Source: Annulohypoxylon bovei var. microspora
Lineage: Eukaryota; Ascomycota; Sordariomycetes; Xylariales; Hypoxylaceae
NCBI GenBank assembly: GCA_022836615.1
Contig: MU405225.1
Coordinates: 310,001 to 374,000, forward strand
Direction of reading: 5' to 3'
DNA length: 64,000 nt
In this document: positions 1 to 12,020 of the stretch, piece after piece
How positions within the stretch are numbered: the stretch's first letter is position 1
Layout of the letters: the number at the start of each line of letters is the position of its first letter
Position numbers and translations under genes: made by a program
Notes under the pieces: model-generated
Told to the model about the DNA's origin: nothing
The model's database searches: none
The model's input: only the letters and a program-made list of their open reading frames with translations

Positions 1-2399
1 GTCTGTACCTCAGTCTTGGTATGATCTATCTCAAGGAGAATCCTCTCCTACGAGAACCCTTGAAAGTTGAACACATCAAGGGTCGACAGCTAGGTCACTT
101 TGGTTCGGCTCCCGGTCAGATCTTCACATATATGCACTTCAACAGGTTGATCAAGAAGTATGATCTTGATGCCATCTTCGTCTCCGGTCCCGGACACGGT
201 GCCCCTGCCGTCATCTCCCAGGCTTATCTTGAGGGTACCTATTCCGAAGTCTACCCCCAGAAGTCTGAGGACCCGGAAGGCATGCAGGTCTTCTTCAAGC
301 AGTTCAGTTTCCCGGGAGGTGTCGGGTCACACGCAACCCCCGAGACCCCCGGTAGTCTGCACGAAGGTGGAGAACTTGGTTACTCCATCTCGCATGCATT
401 CGGTACCGTTTTTGACAACCCCAGTCTGATCACCGTGACCATGGTAGGTGATGGTGAAGCCGAGACTGGTCCATTGGCTACGGCTTGGCACAGCACCAAG
501 TTCCTGAACCCCATCTGCGATGGTGCAGTCCTCCCTGTCCTGCACCTTAACGGTTACAAGATCAACAACCCTACTGTGCTCGCTCGTATCTCGCACAAGG
601 AGCTTGAGCAGCTCTTTATTGGTTACGGCTGGCAGCCGTACTTCGTCGAGGGTGACGATATCGAATCGATGCACCAAGCAATGGCCGCTACTCTCGAGCA
701 CTGTGTTCTAGAAATTCGCAAGTATCAGAAGGAGGCTCGTGATTCTGGCAAGCCCTTCCGTCCACGGTGGCCCATGATCGTTCTGCGCACACCTAAGGGT
801 TGGACCGCTCCCCGCAAGGTCAACGGTCACTATCTTGGAGGCTACTGGCGTGCTCATCAGGTACCCATCGCCGGCACCACAACAAACCCGGCAGACCTCA
901 AGACTCTTGAGGAATGGATGCGTGGTTACGAGCCCGAGCGCCTCTTCGGCACCGAAGGCAAAATCTCACCCGAATTGAAGGCTCTTTGCCCGACGGGCAA
1001 CAGTCGTATGAGCGCAAACCCCGTAGCTAATGGTGGACTGGTCTCCGTCCCGCTCAAGATGCCCAACTTTAGAGATTATGAAATCAAGGTAGAAAAGTCT
1101 GGCGCTACCATTGGTGCCAGTATGTCAAACTTTGGCACTTTCCTACGTGATATCATCAAGAACAACCCGACCAACTTCCGTCTGATGGGTCCCGACGAGA
1201 CTGAGTCCAACAAACTCGCCGCCGTCTACGAGGCAGGTAAGAAAGTTTGGATGGGCGAATACTTTGAGGAAGATGAGGACGGTGGCAATCTTTCACCTTT
1301 TGGAAGAGTCATGGAGATCCTGTCTGAGCACACTTGCGAGGGTTGGCTAGAAGGCTACCTTCTAAGCGGAAGGCATGGCATGCTTAACAGCTACGAGCCT
1401 TTCATCCACGTCATCGACTCCATGGTCAACCAGGTACGTCTACTTACACATCTATTTGATAACAAATACTAACATGTCACATAGCACTGCAAATGGATTG
1501 AGAAGTGTTTGGAGGTTGAGTGGCGTGCTAAGGTTCCTTCCCTTAACATTCTCTTGACTGCTGTCGTCTGGAGACAAGACCACAACGGCTTTACGCACCA
1601 AGATCCTGGTTTTCTCGACGTTGTTTGCAACAAGAGCCCGGAAGTCGTCCGTATCTATCTCCCACCAGATGGAAACTGTCTCCTTTCAGTCATGGACCAC
1701 TGCTTCCAGTCACAGAACTACGTGAACGTCGTTGTCGCAGACAAGCAGCCTCACATCCAATACCTCACGATGGAACAAGCCGTCGAGCACTGCACAAAGG
1801 GTATTGGCATCTGGCCACAATTCTCCACCGATGCAGGTGAAGAGCCCGACGTCATCATGGCTAGCTGCGGTGACGTCTCCACTAGTGAATCGTTGGCTGC
1901 TATCGATCTCCTGCTGCAACACTTCCCTGACCTGAAGATCCGTTGCGTCAACGTCGTCGATCTGTTCAAGCTGATCCACCACACCGACCACCCCCACGGT
2001 CTCACGGACAAAGATTGGGTCGCCCTATTTACCGCTAACAAACCCGTCATCTTCAACTTCCACTCTTACCCATGGCTCGTTCACCGCTTGACCTACAAGC
2101 GACCCGGTAACCAGAACATCCACGTCAGAGGTTATAAGGAGAAGGGTAACATCGACACACCCCTTGAGCTTGCAATTCGCAACCAGACCGATCGATTCAG
2201 TCTGGCTATCGACGCCATTGACCGCATGCCCCAATTAGGCAACCGTGGTGCTACAGCCCGGGACGCGCTCAAGAGCCAGCAGGTCGCGGCCTCGAACTAC
2301 TCGTTCGAGTACGGTGTCGACCCCGAGTTCCTGAGCAATTGGTCGTGGCCCCAGGAGAGCTTGAAGGACAGAGTAAAGAAGCTAACCATCAGTAGCTAA
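1..2399 (+). CDS. Xylulose-5-P/fructose-6-P phosphoketolase (XFP), 5' partial
   Basis: Thiamine-diphosphate phosphoketolase. It cleaves xylulose-5-P (and often fructose-6-P) with phosphate to acetyl-P plus glyceraldehyde-3-P (or erythrose-4-P), and is cytosolic in fungi. Exons are <1-1433 and 1485-2399. The 51-nt intron (1434-1484) has donor gtacgt, branch TACTAAC at 1467-1473 and acceptor atag, and splicing is in phase 0, joining MVNQ to HCKWIEK. The frame is already open at base 3 (LYLSLG before the first Met at 21). The family N-terminus lies further upstream, so the gene starts outside the window; about 781 residues are visible of roughly 800-820 expected. Family marks are NPLLREPL near the visible start, GDGEAETGPLATAWH (ThDP site) and a C-terminal domain with NFHSYPWLVHRL and NIHVRGYKEKG. 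No frame damage is seen. Confidence 0.95.
1434..1484 (+). other. Spliceosomal intron of the phosphoketolase gene
   Basis: GTACGT donor, perfect TACTAAC branch site 11 nt before the ATAG acceptor. Removing it restores one continuous phosphoketolase frame. Confidence 0.92.
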
Positions 2400-3961
2400 A
2401 CTGATGTCAATATCATAAATTAATAGATCGGAATGGGTTATGTTGAAAAGGAAGCTTTGGGATGCATGAATGGGTGGTGTTTTCTGGTTCCGGTTTTTGG
2501 GCGGGTGTTTTGTAACTTGATACGAAGTATGCGAATTTCTTGGGAACTTTATCCCCTTGATCAATATTAAAAGATATCTACTTGTTCTATTTTGAAGTAT
2601 CAAACCTGAAATTTGAGAGAATTGTGATTACTCGAGTAGGTACATACCTAAGCATAAGTCAAGGTATTCACGAGAAGCCGGAATAGAGATGATCTGTCTA
2701 AATGCATTAGCCCTGAGGACAGTATTATAAACCCAAACATCTTTATTAACTACTTTCTAACGACATTTATAGATAAAACAGTACAGTGGAAGTTCTTGTC
2801 GTGCTGGTTAGTGACATCTGTAATGTGCCAAAATTTACAGGTGGGGTTAGGGTTAGGGTTGAGAGGGGGAGAAAAAAAAGGGGGGGGAGACTCCTATCCT
2901 GAATCATTACGTGCCACATACGAATAACCCGTTGTTGAAAGATTGGATCATATGTAAATAAATTCAACAGATTCAATTTTGTTGAAAAAAACTGATTCTT
3001 TGTCAATTGCTCTCAGGGTGGGGAGGTTCATCTTATGACGTACGCTGACATGAAAGACGCATTCCCATGATAGAACCTCGTATTGTCCGCATACGACACG
3101 AGGTTTGAGAAGGCTATTTAGTAAACTGCGGGACCGAAAACATGCGGTTCAACCGTGATGACGCCAGCAGATAGCCCAGAAGTTGAAATATGGTTTTGAT
3201 TCCACGCGACACCCTTGATATCCAGACCTATGTGGCTCGGAATGGTGCATAAGCGAAACTTTCGTACCTGAAAACGCTCGTGTTTGGGTGTCGGTCCCGT
3301 TGCGATACTTGGAGAGCGCGCATTTCAGAACTCAATATATCTCTTTTCACTTATGTCTTAAACAGCAAAGTTTTTATCAATACTTTACGTACTCTTGATG
3401 ATGGTAAGAGCGGGTGATCTAGCTTCGATAGGGGGCATGAGAGTATTTGGATTGATGAAAGGGATTATGTGATGTATGGATCGATGAATCCTTAGAAAAG
3501 ATGATGAGAAGGAACTCGCGAAGTGACTTTAAGCGAATTTCATATTACTAGAAAACTCGATGTAGAATCGCACCCGTTGGTAGAAATACATCCAATATGA
3601 TACAGATATGCCACTTTTAGGTGATAACTTCGGTCATCCCTTGCGGCAGTCTTCATGTCCTTAATCAAACTAGCCGAGACCGTAAAATATATCACAACAT
3701 TGAAGATTTCGAACACATCTAGAAATTTGGAGAATATCGACTTTAGTTAACGAGCGTGAGTTATATGCGCGAGTTATATATACATGATATCCAGGTCCCC
3801 TTAAATGCTACCGGCAGAACTATATACATGGAAAAGGTGCTATTTACAATACGAATAAATGACCATGGCCCATGGTGCCATGATGTGATTTTCGGGGGTT
3901 AATATTTATGTCAAGATATTACCCCTATTCTTCGAATCTTGTCGAAGAAGTATGGGTTGAT
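2400..3961. other. Intergenic region between convergent phosphoketolase and GH64 genes
   Basis: AT-rich convergent 3' region with no supported gene. Contents noted: a telomere-type repeat (2845-2861) followed by a purine run of G and A blocks (about 2862-2890), and otherwise unstructured DNA full of stop codons in all frames. Confidence 0.7.
2845..2861 (+). repeat. Interstitial telomere-type repeat (TTAGGG)2-3
   Basis: GGTTAGGGTTAGGGTTG contains two perfect TTAGGG units with partial units on both sides. It matches the canonical fungal telomere unit, oriented G-rich on the + strand. It is followed directly by a long G/A tract. It could be a telobox-like factor site, a scar of telomere repair, or chance. 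Confidence 0.7.
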
Positions 3962-5275
3962 TTAGGAAGCAAATCCACCGACGGCGAGCTGGAGAGTATC
4001 CGGGCTAAGGCCCGAGACCACACCAGCCGAGTTCTGGCCATCGGGGTTGACGTCGTCGTACGAGAAGGCATAGCCCTTCCCGTCGGTCTCGTACTTGTGC
4101 ACGATGCGGCCGTAGTGGCTCGTCGGGTCCGCGGAGTAGTAGCCGTCCTGACCGATGCCGGGCTGGAGGTTTCCGCCGTCTACGAGGAGAGTGGTGCGGA
4201 AGAAGGCGGCGCAGAGTCGGGGAACGACGGCGTGGTGGACGTCGTTGTCGCTGTCCATGATGGCGAACGGGCCGGAGTTGCATCCCCAGATGTCGATCAC
4301 GGTGGGCTTGGGGTACGCTCGGTTGTCCCCGCTGCAGGTGAGCTGGTTGCCGCTGGCGCGGCACGTGACGTTGCCGGCGGCGGCCTGGGTGTTGACGACG
4401 AGGTCCTCGTTGGTGTACTTCTCCCAGACCTGGTCGATATACGAGTCGTAGTAGGTCGACATGGCGGTGGGGTCGATGGACAGGTATAGGTTAGGCGCGA
4501 GAACGCGCAGCGGGTTTCCGTCAGAGTCCGTGACGCACAGCTTATCCCACGGCTGGCCATCCGCGGCCGCCTGGTCCTTCAGATCCGAGCAGATGGAGGC
4601 GATGGCGCCCCCCTGAAGACCCTTGACGGTCTGGGTCTCGCCGCTGCCGAGAGTCAAGGTCATGCCCATGATCAGACCGACGAAGTCGACGAACGAGATG
4701 TTGGCGTAGATACCACCCTCTTCGGTGTTGGTAAGCTCGACGAAGCCCCAGTTGACGGCGGCCGAAGGGTCGCTGGGGTTCGCGGCCGACGGCTCGACCA
4801 GCTGAACCGCTCCATTCCCATCGACAACGGCGAAGAACTGAAGTTCACCTTCGGCAATCCATATGCGGCCGGAGCTGATATAGTCGGGCAGGGTGAACTC
4901 GGTGGTCTGGCCTTGAGCGTTCATAGGGATAGCGACGTTTCCATTGACTGCTACCGGAGTCGTGCTACCGGCCGGGTCAGGGTAATACCAAGAGCCGTTG
5001 GCCGAGAGCATAATGTTAGCATTGTTGGTGTCTTTGCCCGACACGTATACATTTAGTTGTCCACCTCCGAAGTTGTTGAGAAGCGATATCTTGAGCGGGT
5101 TGGCCTGGACCGTCTGGCCAGACTTTATCTCGGGAACATGTGTGCTGTTGAGGGTGTTTTTATCAGTGATAACCAGATCTGTTTTAGACCCCGGAGTGGC
5201 AACAATAGGTGCCGCGATAGTTTGGGCGACGAAGGCCGTAGCAATGGCTACAGCTAGGTTGAAGAAAGCACGCAT
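3962..5275 (-). CDS. Secreted glycoside hydrolase family 64 beta-1,3-glucanase
   Basis: Intronless gene of 437 aa. Residues 1-21 form a classical signal peptide (MRAFFNLAVAIATAFVAQTIAA, then API), so the product is secreted. The rest reads as the fungal GH64/thaumatin-like beta-1,3-glucanase family (laminaripentaose-producing type). Marks include an early PLKISLLNNFGGGQLNVYV strand, GRIWIAEGELQF, NWGFVELT, a central FVDFVGLIMGM segment, and the late IDIWGCNSGPF and CAAFFRTTLL segments with paired Cys. The family hydrolyses beta-1,3-glucan of fungal or plant walls; whether it serves wall remodelling, mycoparasitism or nutrition cannot be told here. Codon third positions are GC-rich compared with the flanking DNA, which explains long spurious open frames on the opposite strand. 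Full length and undamaged. Confidence 0.9.
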   Translation of the reverse strand: MRAFFNLAVAIATAFVAQTIAAPIVATPGSKTDLVITDKNTLNSTHVPEIKSGQTVQANPLKISLLNNFGGGQLNVYVSGKDTNNANIMLSANGSWYYPDPAGSTTPVAVNGNVAIPMNAQGQTTEFTLPDYISSGRIWIAEGELQFFAVVDGNGAVQLVEPSAANPSDPSAAVNWGFVELTNTEEGGIYANISFVDFVGLIMGMTLTLGSGETQTVKGLQGGAIASICSDLKDQAAADGQPWDKLCVTDSDGNPLRVLAPNLYLSIDPTAMSTYYDSYIDQVWEKYTNEDLVVNTQAAAGNVTCRASGNQLTCSGDNRAYPKPTVIDIWGCNSGPFAIMDSDNDVHHAVVPRLCAAFFRTTLLVDGGNLQPGIGQDGYYSADPTSHYGRIVHKYETDGKGYAFSYDDVNPDGQNSAGVVSGLSPDTLQLAVGGFAS

Positions 5276-8200
5276 GATGTACTGTATACCCCGAGATCTC
5301 GCAGGGAGGGGGCAGAGTTATTTTCAAAATGACCAAACGACAATAAGGAGTGTGTGTAAGTATGTACCTAAACTAAGGAATGGACGCCTGCGGCCTGCGG
5401 CTTCAGAGCGGGAAAGAGAGTGGACAGTTCAAAAAGAGAACCGGTATATCCGTGTTGTACACCTAGGAGAGCATCATGCAAGAGAATGATACGAGGAGCC
5501 GGGCCTGGGAGTTATATACGTAACGATGCTCTAATAGACAGTGAAACCTCAACTTACCTACAAGAAACGTTACGAACCTGCTCGTTACTTTTAGTTGCAT
5601 GGAAGTCTATAAGGTTCACACAGACCAATGGGTGCGCAGAGAGTCAACGATGACCTTCCCTTTGGAGCCAAAAGGATCTCTCAGCGAGTGTGAAACTAAA
5701 TCTCATGGAGGGCGCTGCTGCAAGTAAGGCTCTCTCGCCTTGTCCTACTACGTAGTAAGGTTTATTTCATCCCATGTGTGCACTAGACAAGGGCTTTATT
5801 TCCGAAGGATCTGACGGGAGCAGGGGTGTTGATCTGGGAGTCTGGGAGCTCTGTTCCAAAGTTGGAGAAGAGAGTGATGCCCTGGGGCCGGGATCTATAC
5901 TTTTAGCCCGCAGAACCTCCGTAGAAGCGCCCCTCTCTAACACTTTACCTTCCCTTAATTACCATTTCCAATTTCCTAGACCGTTAGTCGACCAATAGGA
6001 GGCCAGAATCGGCCTCGACGCCACAGCTACACATTTGCATGAACAACCCTACCCCAAGTATACTAAGCCCACCACAGAGTTCAACCATCCGATTGGGAGC
6101 ATGTGATATGATCGTGAATATCCTCATCGTACAGACTTGCTATAGTAGCCTCAAATATGATGTTTCAAGACTGTCTTTACCTACCGACTGCTGAAAGGGA
6201 AATTTACGGAGCCTCATTCTACGGCGTGGCGTCCTTGCCTATAGAGGCATTGATATCGAGAGACTTATATAGATACTCAAGATTCCGACTGGTTGTGGCT
6301 CATTAGAACTCCAGCCAGAGTCATCTCATCCCCAAGAATCTCTCAATTCAACATGGGATATGTTATTCCCTGACATGCAGCTATGGACGCCTTGGCCATC
6401 ACAATCAGAGTCGCCTACCTTCCTCTATCGAATCCACACGGCGGTATGTATGACCGAGCTGAATCGCCTCGTGACAAAAATACCAACGTGTTGGGATTCC
6501 AGATGCACCAACAGAGATCTCAATTGTTCGACTTACCATGTTGAAATCATTCCGACGGAAGGGAGAACGTACCTATCTGCAGAGAAACGCCTACTGCTTC
6601 CAGTTCAGAGTCCTGGTTGGGGAGAGTCGGACACATACATGGTCGAACGGATGCAACCTACTACGTAGTATGTAGTACTAGTAGGTATATGTAGAGGTTT
6701 CTTTGACAGAAACTTCGGCAGCAACCAGAACAGCAGCCCAGTCTCTGAAGATCCATACAGAGCGAGATCCGATGTGGCCAGGCACATGACAGTTCGTCTG
6801 ATGTCTTAGGTGCAGCTGACACCAACTAGCATCGCCGACAATCCGATGGCAGTAACATAGTACCTAATAACACGTTATAAGTTAGAAAAGGTTACCGCAT
6901 CGCTGATCTGTGATAGATTGAATTGTTCCTCTCCCACAACATCGGCATAATTATCATCGCGAGCCCCTGAACCCGAGTGGGGTGATAGGTGCAAGTACCT
7001 GGCTCCCGTGTGGCTCTTACTATTTTTAGACACCGAGGAACAGTCGGCGCCGGGATCCACATTATATATATATCCTCTGCAGGGCGCCGCTGTAGAAGTG
7101 TGTGCTTTCAATGTCCTCAGCGAGTTATGTTGGCTCAGCGTTCTGGTTGAAACATCAAAGGCGTCCAACAACACCATCTGACATTGACGATTAAGATTAT
7201 TCGTCGGAGCAAGACACGGTTAGGTACAGGGAAATTCCCCTTAATGAATTCATACGCGTGAGATAATTAGTTAAGATTTGTCTGAGAAGTCCTGAACGAG
7301 TAGAGAGGCCGAAGCCACGACACGTGATATAGTGATCGTCGACAATTGTGAGTGTTCAGGAAGGAGAAAAAGAAGATGAATGGATGAAGCGTCGTCAGAA
7401 CTTTAGAAGAGTGCCTTGCCACACAATCTATATGCTTGCAGTTTTGCTTTTTCCCCTGGTAGGGTGGCCTCGAGTTGTCTTATTCTTCCGGTCCCATTCC
7501 CAATGTGACCCTGTTCCTGCAGGCACCGACTTGTTACCTACCCAATCGAGCCTATCAAAGTCCAAAACGACCCTTTCCTGACCCGAGCATTTGCAGTCGT
7601 CCGACCGCGATGAGACACACTTTAATTAAGGTTAAGTAAGCCTTCGCCTCTCACAGTCTTCCTACGCACCTCCACCCACTCTGCCACCTCGCTTATGTGT
7701 GTCTGGCATTTCTGCTTAGCTGTCGCACATACATAGACTGGCGATCCGGGGCACGGTAATGGTGGAAACATGGTCCGGGGTACGGAGCATTAATGGGAGC
7801 GTACGCTAATGGCGGGTGGACTGCACCAATCAATGATCTACGCACATCACCCAGCTGTCATCTTGAAACGGATTTGTTTCAATGGGGACAGGCATCGGAA
7901 TCGGCCGAGGCAAATCCACTACGGCGCAGCTATATTAATTCTTCAGCTAAGTGCAGCTTATTTAATACAGCCCATCATCAACATCAACAACATCAACATA
8001 AGAGATAGAAGACAACACAAATATCAAATCGCCAATCTATTTCTATAAATCCCCATGTATAAATATTTTTATTTCCCATCTTTCATTGTACATAGTAGAA
8101 TCGAGAATGAATACTTAGGTAGTTGTTAGGTAAAGTGCTTGTTAGTCCACTTAGACATATTAAAGGATGAATCCTCTAGTTACCTACCTACCCAATCCAG

Positions 8201-9350
8201 AGTCTAGTTAGTCCCTCTGGTAGAACTAAAGATAATTTCCGTCTAAATGCGTCCTTATACCTAACAAAAGGATTCACTCTGCTGAGAAATGCGTAATTAC
8301 TGCAAGGCTATCCTTCGGAAGACTTTCAATATCCCTAACCTAACATGCAGTACAACATCCCCACGCGACAAATATTTATAGCTACCTATCAACACTTCGG
8401 ACGACGATCTTGACTCGCCTTATTAAACTTATAGATCTATAGATCATCCTGCTGAGAACTGTTCAGCTCTGTGCCTCTACGCTGCCTTGTTGTAATTTCG
8501 CAATATATACCCTTGACCTAAGTGTGCAACTACCTATTAAGAGTTCGGGACTCAGATCGTACGCCCCGAAGAATACTCAGTCCGACATGTTAGGACGATT
8601 GTGGCACGACATCTCGATTTTTCATGTCCGAAAATCGTCACCAGTAGTAATATCCAAAGTGACACATTGGTGTTATCCAATGATATTATAGATGAGATGT
8701 CTTGGTAATATAATTCGCAGTTTGCTCCAAACTATCATATCAGGCACGTCTCCTGACTATACAATTGGTAACTATATGTTGTCATAGTGAGTTTTGATAA
8801 CGCAAACTCATATCAATAAACTTTCAGCATTAAATCAAATTTGCCGTAACTAGGTATTCAGAGACAATAATTTCATATTCTAGATATATTATTAGAAACA
8901 TTTAGCAATTCTGCACTTCCTCATGATTTGGTAGCCATTGCGAATTTGATAGGGGTATTGTAGGCTATCAACGCGACATCGTATGTATGTAATTTCGGAG
9001 AGGCCGCGATCTCCTTTCTATATCCCTTGCTAACCAGAAATCCCGTGCTAGCCAGTGTTAGTATACCTAGTTGGACCGGCCCATATCTAGGTACAGAGTT
9101 GTAATTCATTTTATGAAACATGTACTTATTATAATTTCTTAGGCTAAGAGACTAAAGAATTTGAATAATACAATTTAGAGATGGGTAAAATCTTTTGGCC
9201 TTTACCTTAGCTGTGAGATATGAACATTATGGCCAATACAATTATGTATGAAAAATTGTTCAATAGGTATCAATTAGTTAACCTAGGATGTACTAGTAAT
9301 AAGAAATCTAATAGACATCTAGTACTCAAGACATTCTATGAACTTGTAGT
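5276..9350. other. Gene-poor AT-rich intergenic region
   Basis: About 4 kb between the divergent GH64 start and the 3' end of the DUF2945 gene. Only short open frames without family resemblance or coding-like composition are present. Two copies of the palindrome TACTACGTAGTA lie at 5746-5757 and 6659-6670, and short AGGT/ACCT runs occur near 8110-8200. No RNA gene was recognised. Confidence 0.65.
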
Positions 9351-10220
9351 CTACTTCTCGGTGTGACTTCGAGTTCGTGCGCTAACCTGATTATCCTCCT
9401 GTTCGTGAGTGGCACCCCCTTTTAGGTCGTCGTCTACCTTGACCTTGTTCTTTGACTTATTCTCGACCTTCCTAGCATTTTCTGAGCCTTTGAAAACGAC
9501 ATGCCTCTCATGCTTTTCGTTAGGCTTTTCAGACTCTTTCCCCGAGTCTGCATTGTCAACACCGATAACCTCATCATCATCCTCAATGCTCTCGTCTTCG
9601 CTTTCCATTAATTCGTCTCTCTCGTCATCCTCATTGTCCTTTTCCGTCTTCTGCTTCTTATTAGCCTCCTTTCCACCCTTCTTGACTTCCTTGCCCTGCT
9701 TATTCTTAGTATGGGGCTCTTCTTCATCTACCTCCACGTCAACACCGTTCTCCTTCTTTTCCTCATTGTCCTCCTCACTACCATTCTCATCTTTCTCCGG
9801 ATCCTGCCCCTTAGCCTTACGCTTCTCGCCTCCCTTACCGCCCTTACCCTTCTCCTCGACGGTGAGTTCAGATGACCGTTTAACAACATCGTTTCCCGAC
9901 CTCTCTATCCGGACAGCGGGATTTTCTGGGTCGGCCTTTCGCTTTACTGTGTTCCCACGCTGCGTCTCAATCTCAATCGCGCCTTGGTCTTTAGTTTCAG
10001 CTACCGTGCCGGCCGGGGCGCCGCCACCCCAGGACCAGGAGACTGTAGGAACATTAGTTATTAATTTTAGTTCGTGTAACGATTGGGTTTTTATTTCTCT
10101 TTGCAGTATCCTAAAACGAGAAAGATCTGGAATAGGATTTTTTCTGTGTTACCTCGCTATTGTAGAGAAATGATGTAGTTTACCTTTATCTCCCTCTTCC
10201 GGCTTCTCGTTTTTTCCCAT
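9351..10220 (-). CDS. HVA1/DUF2945 TUDOR-like domain protein with long charged tail
   Basis: Two exons: 10184-10220 (37 nt, MGKNEKPEEGDK) and 9351-10042. The intron 10043-10183 (141 nt) has donor gtaaac and acceptor cctacag; the phase-1 join creates GDKVSWSWGGG. The product is 242 aa. Residues about 10-75 match the hypervirulence-associated (HVA1, DUF2945) TUDOR-like domain: GDKVSWSWGGGAPAGTV, then TQRGNTVKRKADPENPAV and IERSGNDVVKRSSEL. The small DUF2945 proteins usually end there. This one continues with about 165 residues of Lys/Glu/Asp-rich low complexity (EKGKGGKGGEKRKAKGQ and acidic runs), with a nuclear-protein look. Function is unknown in the family. The tail frame is clean to TAG at 9351. 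The start is set by the only ATG that gives the domain's GDKV lead-in. Confidence 0.82.
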
Positions 10221-10959
10221 GATATCAATCTTTGAAGAATTTGATGCCCCTTGATTTGGAAGGTTGAGAGTGATTGTAATACCACAAATTTAGACCTTTA
10301 CTGAAAACCGTGAATTACGACTGCATTGCAAAGGTCAAGTTTTTAAGAGGCATGGTTTATTTGTGTAGTCGAGGTTTTACAATGCACCGGCATTTCTTTG
10401 TCATTGCGTCACGTCGATCATGATTCATCATCCCCTAGTGTCGACATCCCCGAAAGTCAGATCGATTGACGCAGATCAGGGGAACCTAGATCTGCACTAG
10501 ATTTGGAAATATGCGCCACTTACATACCTATACACCCAGACAATTAAGGCATTTTATAGGGCTGAAGCGAGACAGCGGTGAAGTGGTCTATATCTCCACT
10601 TTGTTGAATGGATAACCTACCTACGTTAGTGAGATAGCTGCAAAATGTGTAAAAAGCAACTTCAATCGACAGTCCTCTTGAAGACTTGCAAATGGCTCAA
10701 ATATTCTTTATAGTGTTTTATCAGCCCCTCAGCGTTCGCATATCCAATGCATTAACAGCCTAAGTATCACAGCATGAGCTGAAAAGCGTCAGATTCCAAC
10801 TGGCACAGATGAAACCAAAACTTAACTGCCTAAGCTTCTCAAGCCCAGCATACGTCACATATCAGAAGCACACATTCATCTACATCCACGAAAACCAAGG
10901 TGCCCTGATAGTATCATCATGTGATAAGTATCAACCTAAAAAGTCCCAATATCACAATT
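10221..10959. other. Intergenic region
   Basis: Promoter side of the DUF2945 gene and 3' flank of the hydratase gene. No open frame of note, no repeat beyond short AT tracts. Confidence 0.6.
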
Positions 10960-12020
10960 TCACCGCCCCTTAAAAACCGGCCTTCTCTTCTCCTTAAACG
11001 CCTCCAGCGCCTCATCCCTATCCTCGGTTCGCACCACCTTCTCATACGCCGCATTCTCCACCTCCTCCCTGGCCCAGCCCACAGCCTCCAGCGCAGCCCT
11101 CACGGCCACCGGCCCGCCCTCGCAGATCTCGCTCGCCAGGCGCACGGCCTCGGCCAGCGCCGCGTTGCGCGCGCGCGCCGGCAGCCCCTCCTCGACGGCG
11201 TCGTCGGCGCCGTTCTCCTGGGCGACGCCGTCGCGCTCGTCCTCGGGCAGCACCTCGACGAGGCGGTCCGCGAGCCCCAGGAAGTAGGCCTCGGGCGCGG
11301 ACACGCGGCGGCCGGTGAGGATGAGGTCGCGCGCGCGCGGCAGCCCGATCAGCGCCGGCAGCCGGTAGGTGCCGCCGGCGCCGGGCACGATGCCGAGCCG
11401 CGTCTCGGGGAGCCCGACGGTGGCCGTCGACGCGAGCACGCGGAAGTGCGTGCACAGCGCTAGCTCGAGGCCGCCGCCGAGGGCGAGGGAGGAGATGGCG
11501 GAGATGGTGGGGATGGGGAGGCCGGAGAGCGAGGCGAATGTGCCGCGGAGGTTGGAGAGGAATTGCTGCGTCCTAGAGCGGGGTGGTGAGTTGGTGTTAG
11601 CTGGGAAGCGATGATATGAGGCTATAAGAGTACTGACTCTTGTTCCGTAAAGCCGCGTCTTTCTTTCAGGTCCGCACCGGCGCAGAAGCTCGCGTCGACG
11701 GCGCTGGCTAAGATTAAGGCTCTCGTCGGACCCTTCTCATCTATGCCTGCGGCTCCTCCGAACTTCGGGGCTGGAGGTTTTTCACTGCCTTCTGATGTAT
11801 ATTGTGATTGGACATCTTCAACTTCGGCTCGTAAGGCGGCTAAGAGGGCCTTTGATATCGCGTTACGTGCTGATGGTCGGTTGAGCTCGAGGATACGGAT
11901 GTGGCCGGTGTTGGAGGTTGGTAGATTGGTGATTCTGATTAAAGGGCCGGCATCGCTGGAGTATAGACGGAAGAAGCGAAATGTTGGAGAAATTAGGCGA
12001 CTACTCAATCGCGGTGGCAT
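10960..12020 (-). CDS. Mitochondrial enoyl-CoA hydratase/isomerase, methylglutaconyl-CoA hydratase (AUH)-like
   Basis: Crotonase-fold enzyme, likely the leucine-catabolism 3-methylglutaconyl-CoA hydratase or a close enoyl-CoA hydratase. Exons are 11638-12020 and 10960-11572; the intron 11573-11637 is 65 nt with donor gtcagt and acceptor ctctag. The phase-2 join gives GFTEQE-TQQFL and a 331-aa product. The N-terminus (MPPRLSSRLISPTFRFFRLYSS) is basic and Ser-rich without acids, as in a mitochondrial presequence. Crotonase marks follow in order: LNRPSARNAIS, oxyanion ASFCAGADLKER, ALGGGLELALCTHFRV, and GLPETRLGIVPGAGGTYRLP with the catalytic Glu region. Odd points are an acidic insertion of about 25 residues after ADRLVEVLP (EDERDGVAQENGADDAVEEG) and a very GC-rich second exon (roughly 11050-11480). 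The assignment to AUH rather than another hydratase is inferred. Confidence 0.88.

Noticed and set aside
3908..4489. 193-codon + strand frame under the GH64 gene
   Set aside because: Antisense shadow of a GC3-rich coding region; protein is Val/Gly/Ala-rich without motif.
10921..11614. Open frames antisense to or overlapping exon 2 of the hydratase
   Set aside because: Arise from the very high GC content; the crotonase frame explains the region.
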